From assembly GCA_029269725.1 (NCBI GenBank), contig JARJHS010000001.1, positions 434,001 to 498,000 of the forward strand: a DNA stretch of 64,000 nt, given 5' to 3'. The DNA is from Pollutibacter soli. GTDB taxonomy: Bacteria > Bacteroidota > Bacteroidia > Chitinophagales > Chitinophagaceae. Below the pieces are notes generated by a model. The model saw only the letters and a program-made list of their open reading frames with translations, was not told the origin of the DNA and did no database searches. Shown here piece by piece: positions 17,107 to 25,309 of this stretch (position 1 is its first letter; each line of letters starts with the position of its first letter). Both the position numbers and the translations under genes were made by a program.

Positions 17107-17325
17107 CACCTGCGAGGTTTTATAAACCTGGTAGGTCTTAGACCTACCAGGTTCTGCTTTCCGGAAGACACTCCCGGTAAAAACACATCAATATTTGGGA
17201 GTTTGCACGCAATTTCGGTGAAAATATGGACAACCTTGGGGGTGCTAAACCTCCCAGGTTTAAAAGACCTGCCAGGTTTATCAGACCTAACAGGTCTTAA
17301 AGACCTGTTAGGTCTTTTACCAGTC
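17107..17325. repeat. Cluster of ACCTnnnAGGT palindromes
   Basis: The spacer between osmC and the beta-propeller gene holds nested inverted repeats. One is AACCTGGTAGGTC / GACCTACCAGGTT with a 3-nt loop (17125-17153). Another is AGACCTAACAGGTCTT / AAGACCTGTTAGGTCT with a 1-nt loop (17283-17315). Related words (ACCTCCCAGGTTT, ACCTGCCAGGTTT) lie between. All share ACCTnnnAGGT. The second hairpin begins two bases after the stop of the minus-strand gene and extends into its last codons' shadow, so it may also act as a transcript end. Confidence 0.7.
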
Positions 17326-18552
17326 AACGCGCTGAAACATCACATATGTTTTTTTGTTCTCCTTGTTCAGGTAGGCAATAACGGCCCCATTGTTTTTTGT
17401 AGATGCCACAACAGGATATGAAGAATCGGTACTGTCAGATGTTACAAATCCACGGGTCTCATCTTCTCCATCAGGGTTTTTGATCTGAACAGCGATTCTT
17501 TTATTTGGTGCATCACCCGCGTTTACAAATTCGTCCCAAACGATGATCAGCTTTTCAGATGGTGTTGTTGTAATCTGGGGGTGCGACCCTGCATTACTGA
17601 CCTGTTGCCTTGGTACAAAGCTCTCGCCGTTATCTCCGGATAGTGTATAGTAACAACCTTTGTTATTGCCACCGGTGTACCAGGCAAAATGAATTCCCTT
17701 TTTATTTTCAGTCATGGCAGGTCCGGTATGCGGACAGCCTCGCAGTATCCAACGATCATTGCTGATCAACCTGGGATCTGAAAATTTATTTCCACCATCG
17801 GTTGATACACTGTGCAACATATCCCGGATACTATCCTGTATAATTCCACGGTAGAGTACGTGAATTCTACCACTGCTATCGATAAACAAATCTGTCCGAC
17901 AACACTGGCAACATCCTTCAGTGATCATCCTTTCATTTTTAAAACCCGACCTGCCTGATGTACTGGCGAAATATAATGCAGATCCATCGGCAGCGGATTG
18001 TTTTCGGTTATCCAGCCAGGTGATGGCAGCTTCGCCGGAAGGAAGAAGATCTACATCATAATATCGCTGATCGTAACCTGAAGTATCAGTTACCAGTGGT
18101 ATTGCTTTGTTCCAGGTTTTTCCATGATCAAATGATTGAGTATAATAAACCAAACCAGAGTATTTATTTCTCGGGTCAGGATTTGAAGCTCCCCATAACG
18201 CAATGATTTCTCCCGAAGGTTTGTAAATTATCTTGGGAAGATTCTCAGCATGCGCTTTCAGGTTGTCGCTTCCGGGAATGACAATGGTTTCTCCAAACGA
18301 TTTTCCGCCGTCGGGTGAAACAGCATAACAAAAAACAGAAACGGAATCGTTGATTGACCTTGCCCATCCAAGAACAACATTATTATGATTGTCCTTTGTC
18401 AGAAACGGACACTCTGCGGGGAATGTGTCGACTTTCACAGCCACTCCGGATTGTATTGTTGACGAAGCTGTTTTGGTTTTACTGCTGCCAGTATTGCAAT
18501 AAGAAAATAAAATGCAGCAGGCGATGAGTATGTTGATATAATAATAACGCAT
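17317..18552 (-). CDS. Beta-propeller (BNR/sialidase-fold) lipoprotein in nos operon
   Basis: 411 aa. The leader MRYYYINILIACCILFSYCNTG has a lipobox-like FSYC. The body shows repeated Asp-box-like turns (SPDGGKSFGET, SFDHGKTWNKA, STDGGNKFSDP, SGDNGESFVPR), a sialidase-fold propeller. Sialidase activity is doubtful because the catalytic Arg/Tyr set was not identified. An odd EGCCQCCRTDLF motif near residue 205 and GCPHTGPAM suggest metal or haem contact. The start is 3 bp after the TonB receptor gene, making it the last gene of the long nos operon. A copper-handling role is an inference. Confidence 0.78.
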   Translation of the reverse strand: MRYYYINILIACCILFSYCNTGSSKTKTASSTIQSGVAVKVDTFPAECPFLTKDNHNNVVLGWARSINDSVSVFCYAVSPDGGKSFGETIVIPGSDNLKAHAENLPKIIYKPSGEIIALWGASNPDPRNKYSGLVYYTQSFDHGKTWNKAIPLVTDTSGYDQRYYDVDLLPSGEAAITWLDNRKQSAADGSALYFASTSGRSGFKNERMITEGCCQCCRTDLFIDSSGRIHVLYRGIIQDSIRDMLHSVSTDGGNKFSDPRLISNDRWILRGCPHTGPAMTENKKGIHFAWYTGGNNKGCYYTLSGDNGESFVPRQQVSNAGSHPQITTTPSEKLIIVWDEFVNAGDAPNKRIAVQIKNPDGEDETRGFVTSDSTDSSYPVVASTKNNGAVIAYLNKENKKTYVMFQRVDW

Positions 18553-18555
18553 GAC

Positions 18556-20895
18556 TTATTTGCTTTTAAACAGGTGACCAAAATCATAACTGATACCCAT
18601 GTTGAAATTCCTTGGTTCTGCCGGAGTGTAACTATAACCTGAATTGCTTTTGCTCGCTGTATAGGCATAGTATTTACCTGTTGCGTTCATCACATTCATC
18701 CAGACTTCCATTGCGCGCCATTTGTATCCGACGCGAAAATGAAACACATCGTATCCATTGTATTTTACTGTATTCAACGGGTCCATAAAATAGCTACCGA
18801 GTTTTTGCCATTCAAGGCCGAGTCTAAGACCATTTGCAAATGCAGGTTTCCACCAGATCTCAGCATTGTGCATCCAGGCAGGGGCGCCGTTCATCAGGTT
18901 GCCGTTATATGAACTGCCTTTTTCTACAAAGTCAACAAACTCATGTCTGCTCAATGCTCCACTAAAACGAATATTGATACTGGACACAGGATTTATGTTC
19001 AATCCCAATTCTATTCCTTTATGCAGGGTTCGACCTGCATTCATATTTTGTGTGCTTCCATCATCCATTCGTACGGAGATAATTTCATTGGTTCCTTTCA
19101 GCATATACACACTGAGGTCTGCACTCATTTTCCCTTTGATGATTTCTGCCCAACCACCTACTTCGTAATTGTAGAATACTGATGGTTTGAGTTCAGGAAC
19201 TTTTACTCCTTTGTACATCTCTGTCACCTGCGGCGGCACAAAGCCTTCACTGTAGTTGGCGTAGAAACCTATCGATGATGAAAGATTATAAGTGAATCCA
19301 ATTTTTGTACTTACCCTGCTAAAATAATTTACAGTGTCAGGTGATCCACTATAAGAAGATGGTTTAAGATGATTGTCAAAATTGTAACGGAACAAATCGT
19401 ATCGGAGTGAAGCCACAACCCTGAGTTTCTCCACCGGATTAAACTCAAAATTGATAAATGATGCGTAGTTGTTCATGGCTGTTCTGTAATTGGTAAGTAC
19501 ACTATCAGTAGGCTTGTAACTGGTATAGATATTTGAAACAGTATCCCTGTTGATACGTATGTAATCTGCAGAATAAGTAGATGGGCTCAAATCAACATTT
19601 ATCCCACCAATGAATACCGCTTTTTTCCAGTTCAGATTTTGCCTGTGCTGAATGATGGCTGCATAACTTTTAAAAGCAGATTCGTTGATCTCTCCATGTG
19701 CAAGATCTTTTTGTCCGACCCAGGTTCCACTGGATAGTTTCCGGTAATCATTCCTTATGGCATATGCTGGATTCTGGCCGATTGAGTTATTTCTGAAAAC
19801 AACAGACGCATTGGTCTTGCAGTTGTTATTCCAGATGTGAGTAAGTGTAGATCGGTAGCGCAATGCATTCACTTTCCGATAGGTGAAGGTCTGAGTACTT
19901 TCGAATGATTTATCTGCATAATCTGCACTGTCGATACTGCCCGTCATATCGCTGTAGTAATCCAGCCAGGTGACACTATTTACCAAAGTCGTTTTTTCAC
20001 TGAATCTGTAGTCGATACGCGCAGTCAGATTTGCTTTGTGGAAATCAGTGTACTGGATAAAGCTGTTTCTTTTGTCTGCATAATATCCGCTCAATGCGAA
20101 GCCCCATTTGCCTGAGCTGAATGAAGTTTGCAGATCGGCTCTTTTATAGCCGATGGTGTTTCCCTGTAACGATAACTTTGCGACAGGTAGCGCAGTTGGT
20201 GCGATAGTGATAAAATTAACTACGCCACCGATAGCTTCGCTACCGTAGAGAGAAGAAGATGGTCCTTTGATTACTTCAATATTTTTAACAGCGGCCATAT
20301 TCATTTCCAGCAAGGCATTGTGGTTGAATAAACCAGTAGTTCTTACCGGAATTCCATCTTCCAGGTACAGGAAAAGGCTTTTCGTTGTCATTGGTTGCCT
20401 GATGCTCATACTATGTTGCTCGTTGCCGAGATTGACCATGTACACGCCACTCACTTTATTGAGCACCTGGTCAACCGTAATTGGTTTCGCATCCTGGATC
20501 ATTTTTGATGAGATGCTTGTGATGGCAACAGGCGCTGAAGATCTTTTAGTCAGTTCCCGATTCGCTGTTACCACTACAGATTGTAAAACAGTGTTTTCCA
20601 GCTGGAGATTCACGATGGTCGCCGAAGAATTTGTATTGATGGTTTGCGGCTGGTAACCCAGGGAAGAAATCCGGAAGGATACACAACAATTGGCTCTTGG
20701 TTTTAACTCAAACTCGCCCAGCGAATTTGTAATACATCCACAGGAACAACCAGCAGAGCAATGTATAGAAGCGCCCGCAACTGGTTCCTTAGTGGTTGCA
20801 TCGATAATTTTCCCTTTGAATATTTCCTGTCCAATCGCGCCAGACGATAGGCAGATGATTAATACAATAGCAACAAATCTGTATATGCGTGACAT
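18556..20895 (-). CDS. TonB-dependent outer-membrane receptor, Cys-rich N-domain
   Basis: 779 aa. Signal peptide to about residue 22 (cleavage near IGQ), then a carboxypeptidase-regulatory-like domain to about 95, a TonB plug (VVTANRELTKRSSAPVAI and IEVIKGPSSSLYGSEAIGGVVN) and a 22-strand barrel ending in MGISYDFGHLFKSK. The first domain is unusual: HCSAGCSCGCITN plus ANCCVSF give seven Cys in a family that normally has none. In denitrifiers a TonB-type receptor (NosA/OprC) brings copper to N2O reductase, and this gene lies at the 3' end of the nos operon. Copper as cargo is therefore likely but not shown. ATG 20895 was chosen over 20919. Confidence 0.87.
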   Translation of the reverse strand: MSRIYRFVAIVLIICLSSGAIGQEIFKGKIIDATTKEPVAGASIHCSAGCSCGCITNSLGEFELKPRANCCVSFRISSLGYQPQTINTNSSATIVNLQLENTVLQSVVVTANRELTKRSSAPVAITSISSKMIQDAKPITVDQVLNKVSGVYMVNLGNEQHSMSIRQPMTTKSLFLYLEDGIPVRTTGLFNHNALLEMNMAAVKNIEVIKGPSSSLYGSEAIGGVVNFITIAPTALPVAKLSLQGNTIGYKRADLQTSFSSGKWGFALSGYYADKRNSFIQYTDFHKANLTARIDYRFSEKTTLVNSVTWLDYYSDMTGSIDSADYADKSFESTQTFTYRKVNALRYRSTLTHIWNNNCKTNASVVFRNNSIGQNPAYAIRNDYRKLSSGTWVGQKDLAHGEINESAFKSYAAIIQHRQNLNWKKAVFIGGINVDLSPSTYSADYIRINRDTVSNIYTSYKPTDSVLTNYRTAMNNYASFINFEFNPVEKLRVVASLRYDLFRYNFDNHLKPSSYSGSPDTVNYFSRVSTKIGFTYNLSSSIGFYANYSEGFVPPQVTEMYKGVKVPELKPSVFYNYEVGGWAEIIKGKMSADLSVYMLKGTNEIISVRMDDGSTQNMNAGRTLHKGIELGLNINPVSSINIRFSGALSRHEFVDFVEKGSSYNGNLMNGAPAWMHNAEIWWKPAFANGLRLGLEWQKLGSYFMDPLNTVKYNGYDVFHFRVGYKWRAMEVWMNVMNATGKYYAYTASKSNSGYSYTPAEPRNFNMGISYDFGHLFKSK

Positions 20896-20997
20896 ACAAT
20901 TCACATTTAAGTAAAGCAATGCAACCCATACGCAATGGCATGGTAATGCAAGGCTGCAATAGTTTTTAGAAGCTAAACAGTGTAATGATGGAGATGA

Positions 20998-21399
20998 TCA
21001 GGCAGATGGTGGATGGAAAATACCCAGTGAATTGTCAACGGGCTTGCTTGAATTTGCAGGAGAGCAATAAGTAACCTGTGAGTCAGGCTCTACTGTTTCT
21101 ACTGTTGCAAAGAATGATTTTGAAGATAATATCTGTAAGCTGAATTCAACCCTTGAAGAACCGGAGGGATCCTGTTCTTTAGATTCTTTTTCTTTCAGCT
21201 TTTTCATCAGAACACAATTACCGCCACATTTCAGTTTTGGACGATCCCGGTTCTCGCAAAGATTTGCTTTGATGTAATCAATATTGATCCGGAATGCCAT
21301 AACGACAAACCAGGTATTGGAGGTTTGCATCATCAGCAACAGAATCAAAACTGAATTGATGATATATTTTAATGGATGATATTTTCGATAGGAGACCAT
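20998..21399 (-). CDS. Small Cys-containing membrane-anchored protein
   Basis: 133 aa from ATG 21399, one base after nosY. One membrane segment (INSVLILLLMMQTSNTWFVV) is followed by FRINIDYIKANLCENRDRPK and LKCGGNCVLMKKL, a conserved three-Cys motif common in Bacteroidota proteins encoded beside TonB receptors. The C-terminal half is polar with one more Cys. The function is unknown; position between nosY and the receptor suggests metal handling. Codons upstream to 21474 overlap nosY and are not used. Confidence 0.75.
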   Translation of the reverse strand: MVSYRKYHPLKYIINSVLILLLMMQTSNTWFVVMAFRINIDYIKANLCENRDRPKLKCGGNCVLMKKLKEKESKEQDPSGSSRVEFSLQILSSKSFFATVETVEPDSQVTYCSPANSSKPVDNSLGIFHPPSA

Positions 21400-21400
21400 C

Positions 21401-22168
21401 CTAAAGATCCTTGTTTTTAAAAATCTTTGCGGCCGCAAACATAGGTAATATGATCCACAAGAACATAATTCCAACAGTAAAAAGAATTCCGTTGCCGCTT
21501 CCGAAAAACTCTTTATACAACGCTCCGGTATATCCCATCAACGCACTGACATCCATTTGCAGCATGATAAAAATCCGGCCAAGATCTATTGGATTAAATG
21601 CAGACAGCACAAGAGTTAGTTTTTCGGTGGGGTAGTCACTGAAACTAAAAAGTATCAGTAACACTAAACCATCATATATCAGGGCAAAATAAAACCAAAG
21701 CAATAAAGCCATTCCTATGCCTCTGGCTTTATCTCTGGATTTTACTGAAGCAAGAAAAGCCAGTGAAGTAAATATCAGGGTCAATGCAACTCCGGCAAGA
21801 AGAAGCGAAATTCCTATTGAATTGAATGAAAAGAACAAAACAGGAACTCCTACACCGATTAAAAATCCGCTGATGAGCGATAAAGAAACACCTGTGAACT
21901 CACTTAATAAAATCCTGGTTCTGCTCAAAGGCTGAGACAACATCAGTTCAATAAATTCGTAGGAATTGTAATAGTGAATAGTCGTAAATATCATGCTTAT
22001 CAATGGCACGACGATTAATACAATATTCAGCAAACTCAACACTGCCTTACTTTGATTTTCTTCCAGCTGGAAAAAACCGAATGATACTACGAACAGAAAC
22101 AATGTATACGCGATGACGATTTTGCTTCGTAAAATGTCATACAATACATATCGGGTGAGCTTGAGCAT
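21401..22168 (-). CDS. nosY: NosY-like ABC transporter permease
   Basis: 255 aa with six hydrophobic segments, an ABC-2 type permease. With NosF and NosD it forms the NosDFY complex, which supplies sulphur or energised maturation to the CuZ site of N2O reductase. Its motif FIELMLSQPLSRTRIL is typical of the ABC-2/NosY coupling region. It follows nosF by 40 bp in the operon. Assignment rests on gene order plus fold, since the family is divergent. Confidence 0.85.
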   Translation of the reverse strand: MLKLTRYVLYDILRSKIVIAYTLFLFVVSFGFFQLEENQSKAVLSLLNIVLIVVPLISMIFTTIHYYNSYEFIELMLSQPLSRTRILLSEFTGVSLSLISGFLIGVGVPVLFFSFNSIGISLLLAGVALTLIFTSLAFLASVKSRDKARGIGMALLLWFYFALIYDGLVLLILFSFSDYPTEKLTLVLSAFNPIDLGRIFIMLQMDVSALMGYTGALYKEFFGSGNGILFTVGIMFLWIILPMFAAAKIFKNKDL

Positions 22169-22208
22169 AATTTCATTGTTTTAATTCCCCTGAAAAGTTA
22201 GTAACTCA

Positions 22209-22967
22209 TCAATCGGAAGATTTCATTGCCAGCACTTCATCGATCCAGAGCGAATTCTTTTTATTGTCTCTCATGACGCGGGCGATCACTTTGCCCAGTT
22301 TATCTTCTCCTGTTTCCTGTCGGAGTGCGTTGATGTCTTTCAGAAAAACCATGCGGCCTTCCTGCAGGTACATTACATCCGTGGTAAGTTCATCCAGATC
22401 ACTCAGGATATGTGATGTGATAAGAATCAGTTTGTTTTTTTTCTTTTCCTGCATGATTTTTTCTTTCAGAATTTCTGATGAAAGCGGATCAAGGCCCGCC
22501 GTGGGTTCATCAAGGATCAGTATTGCGGGATTGAAATAGAATGCAAGTGCAGCACTTACTTTCTGCCTTGTTCCTCCACTTAATGTGCGCATAGGTTTTT
22601 CGAAGATGGACATCAGGTTGAATTTTACGAGAAGGTCAGCATCTACATCTGACTCTGATAATTTCCTGATATCTCTCATCATCCTGAACAGGTGACCAAT
22701 CTGCATATTATCCGGGTACCTTCCGATCTGGGGCATATATCCAATCTGGCTGCGGTAGGAAGGATCACCATTGATCTGTTTTCCGTTGATGAAAATATTC
22801 CCACTATCTGCTTTAACCAGACCAAGTATGGATTTGATCAACGTCGTTTTACCGGAACCGTTAGGCCCGATCAGGGAAATCACCTGGCCACGATTGAAGA
22901 TTGCACTGATATCATTCAGCGCCTGGAGCTTTTTGAATTTCTTATTAATATTTTCAATCCTGATCAT
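22209..22967 (-). CDS. nosF: NosF-like ABC transporter ATPase
   Basis: 252 aa. Walker A GPNGSGKTT, signature LSGGTRQKV and Walker B ILILDEPTAG are intact, followed by the switch His in ITSHIL. It powers the NosDFY maturation complex. The ATG overlaps the nosD stop by four bases (ATGA), so the two are translated together. Confidence 0.9.
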   Translation of the reverse strand: MIRIENINKKFKKLQALNDISAIFNRGQVISLIGPNGSGKTTLIKSILGLVKADSGNIFINGKQINGDPSYRSQIGYMPQIGRYPDNMQIGHLFRMMRDIRKLSESDVDADLLVKFNLMSIFEKPMRTLSGGTRQKVSAALAFYFNPAILILDEPTAGLDPLSSEILKEKIMQEKKKNKLILITSHILSDLDELTTDVMYLQEGRMVFLKDINALRQETGEDKLGKVIARVMRDNKKNSLWIDEVLAMKSSD

Positions 22968-24196
22968 AACTTATTAGGTTTTATCACAGGCGCATTGTCC
23001 GCCAGGTGTTCCGGAGTCAGGCTGGGCATGGCTTTTTCTGCTTTGTCCAGCAGTGTGACCATGAAACTTCTCATTAATATCAATGTTGAAGGGCTTTGCT
23101 CTACCACCATCGCGTACATACTGACCGGGTGATAAGGAACATCACCAGTGCCATCTTTGTTGAGATCATATCCTTCATATTTATCCCAGTAGTTGCCTCT
23201 AAATCTGTTCAGCGCCATAGTCCCGTTAGTGGCTACGTCGAAAGAGTTTCCGTAGAAATTGTTATTGAAAAAACTGTTATCATCGCAACTGGCCTGTACT
23301 TTCAGCGCCCATCCATTTGATTCAAAAACATTTTTCCCTATCTCAATGCGACTGCTTCCTTCCATGTGAATGCCGACTGTATTCTGAACGAAGCGATTGT
23401 TCAGGATATGGCTGTTGCTGATGTCTTTCAGTAAAATTCCATAAGCGCTAGCACCCCAGTTTTTGTGAAAGAAGTTGTTTTCCATTCGCACTTCTTTACT
23501 ATACATCACCGCAACTCCAGCACCGTTATTTTCAAATGTATTTCCGAGGTAAGCATCGTTGTTGGAAAACATAAAATGAAGGCCATATCTCACATTTTTT
23601 TTGCTCTGATTGTTTTTGATTGTCGATGCAGTGACAAATTCGAAATAAATGCCATCCCTATGACCGCTTATAGAATTTGATTCCACCAGCATCTGATCAC
23701 ATTTCCAGAGATGAATTCCATTGCCTGAAAGATGTTCGGATTTATTTGTGCCAACAATTTGATTATTTCTTATGACGGAATTAATGGTATTGGCCATATG
23801 CACTCCGAACGATGCATTGGTAATTATATTCTTTTCGATTAAAATTCCTGTTGCATCAATTACTTTAATTGCAGCATAGTCATTCATGGAAGAATAGCCC
23901 GCATTTGCAAACTGAATTCCGGTGATAACTATATTTTTCCCGGTGAGTGTTAGAATTTCATTTTTATTCTCACCATCAAGAATCGGATTGCCGATACCGA
24001 ATAGGAAAACAGGTTTACTGATCAGGATATTTCCTTCTTTATAGATGCCCTTTTGAAGCAATATAGTATCTCCGGCATTGGCAATCTGTATTGCCTGGCG
24101 AAGAGTAGTAATCGGGGCATTTTTCCCAACTGTGATTGTGTTTCCGCTCGCCTGTGCGAAAAGGCAAATATTCAATATGATCAGCGGCCATTTCAT
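22964..24196 (-). CDS. nosD: NosD, periplasmic copper-maturation beta-helix
   Basis: 410 aa. A signal peptide (cleavage near QASG) is followed by a right-handed parallel beta-helix with NosD/CASH repeats: turns such as IEKNIITNASFGVHMAN, VIRNNQIVGTN, LVESNSISGHRDGIY and HILNNRFVQNTVGIHMEGS. The motif FRGNYWDKYEGYDLNKDGTG near the C-terminus is characteristic of NosD. It delivers what the CuZ cluster needs and acts with NosF and NosY. The C-terminal helix (LILMRSFMVTLLDKA) can contact the permease. Overlaps the NosL gene by four bases. Confidence 0.92.
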   Translation of the reverse strand: MKWPLIILNICLFAQASGNTITVGKNAPITTLRQAIQIANAGDTILLQKGIYKEGNILISKPVFLFGIGNPILDGENKNEILTLTGKNIVITGIQFANAGYSSMNDYAAIKVIDATGILIEKNIITNASFGVHMANTINSVIRNNQIVGTNKSEHLSGNGIHLWKCDQMLVESNSISGHRDGIYFEFVTASTIKNNQSKKNVRYGLHFMFSNNDAYLGNTFENNGAGVAVMYSKEVRMENNFFHKNWGASAYGILLKDISNSHILNNRFVQNTVGIHMEGSSRIEIGKNVFESNGWALKVQASCDDNSFFNNNFYGNSFDVATNGTMALNRFRGNYWDKYEGYDLNKDGTGDVPYHPVSMYAMVVEQSPSTLILMRSFMVTLLDKAEKAMPSLTPEHLADNAPVIKPNKL

Positions 24197-25233
24197 TTCA
24201 CCAGTATATTATAAAGAGTGGCCCAGTTGGTTTGTTTACTGCCTTCAATTTCTTCGGCTTTCTTCTTTGCTTCTGCAGCATTTTTGAAAGCTGCAGCATT
24301 TCCTCCCATCGGACTTTTTAATTGACTGCTCACAACAAACTCTGCAGAGGATACTGTAATAAATCCAGCATTGTTGTTATAGTCAACGAATAATGTCTGG
24401 TGTATCTCGTTCATTTCAACACTGCGTCTTTGCATAAATGTTGCAAGACAATGGACATCATCGAACTTGAAAATCCTGCCCTTCCTGGTGACTATTTCAG
24501 CACCGAATTTAGGGTCCATGATGGTCATCCTGCATTCAGCACAATTGTCTTTTCCCAGGTTTATTTTTTCAGGTTTTGGATTACAACCGGAAATAAAGAA
24601 GCATGCTATTGCGGCAACTGCGACACTAGCGCTTTTAATGGACCTCGTCATTGATTGTCGTTTTTTGTTTTTTCGCCATTCGAAAAACCAGGTGATAAAG
24701 AAAATACCTGTCACTGCCAATATAATCCAGCCGCCGGTATCGGGATAGGAGTAGGAATCAAAATTGAGCAGCTTCTTATGGCCGAGCAATGGAGGTTGGT
24801 AGGAAAGGCCAGGAACTTTGATCGCAGCTGCGGGATCAAGATTATGTCCATAATCGTAGCCCCACAGGTAAAAATCTATCAGCGCTGCGATGCCTGCAAA
24901 CATCGCAGTAACGAGGTATGTAATCAGGAGTTTTCGGCTACCGGTAAACGATATGATCAATCCAAACAGGATAAAGAATCCCAGAATGTAAATGAGGTAC
25001 GAAAATTCAGGAAACATTTCTTCCCTGATATGTTTCATGCCGATGTAGTGGTTGAGTCCGTTGATGATGTCCACCTGTCCTGATAACTTATTCAGCCAGA
25101 TCTGCATGGATAGTCCTTCAGGGTATTGCGGCGCGATCAGATAAATAGACCAGACCGGAACAAAGAACAATACGGACATGACCAGTGAGCCAACTGCTAT
25201 AATCATGCGTGAAGCTGTACTCATCTTTTTCAT
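24193..25233 (-). CDS. nosL: Membrane protein fused to NosL copper chaperone
   Basis: 346 aa in one frame. Residues 1-190 form a membrane protein with about four or five helices, starting MKKMSTASRMIIAVGSLVM. From an internal Met (ATG at 24651) the sequence reads MTRSIKSASVAVAAIACFF and then ISGC, a complete lipoprotein signal. NosL follows with KDNCAECRMTIMDPKFG and the Cys in FDDVHCLATFM. NosL is a Cu(I) lipoprotein that loads NosZ. The two parts are usually separate adjacent genes. Here they are fused, or a second start at 24651 makes free NosL of 152 aa. I chose ATG 25233. Confidence 0.85.
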   Translation of the reverse strand: MKKMSTASRMIIAVGSLVMSVLFFVPVWSIYLIAPQYPEGLSMQIWLNKLSGQVDIINGLNHYIGMKHIREEMFPEFSYLIYILGFFILFGLIISFTGSRKLLITYLVTAMFAGIAALIDFYLWGYDYGHNLDPAAAIKVPGLSYQPPLLGHKKLLNFDSYSYPDTGGWIILAVTGIFFITWFFEWRKNKKRQSMTRSIKSASVAVAAIACFFISGCNPKPEKINLGKDNCAECRMTIMDPKFGAEIVTRKGRIFKFDDVHCLATFMQRRSVEMNEIHQTLFVDYNNNAGFITVSSAEFVVSSQLKSPMGGNAAAFKNAAEAKKKAEEIEGSKQTNWATLYNILVK

Positions 25234-25272
25234 AATCCTGGTTTCAAAACATTTCATGTGGAAGAAAATAGA

Positions 25273-25299
25273 CAAGGCGCATGCGCTTCATGCGCCTTG
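25273..25299 (-). terminator. Stable hairpin after nosZ
   Basis: Perfect 11-bp stem CAAGGCGCATG / CATGCGCCTTG with a 5-nt loop, 11 bp after the nosZ stop. No T-run follows, so it is more likely to protect the nosZ 3' end or partly attenuate reading into nosL than to stop transcription. Confidence 0.6.
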
Positions 25300-25309
25300 T
25301 TGGAGCCAT

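Noticed and set aside
17317-18552. True sialidase
   Set aside because: Asp-box-like turns are present, but I could not find the Arg triad or catalytic Tyr/Glu, and the position in the nos operon argues for another role.
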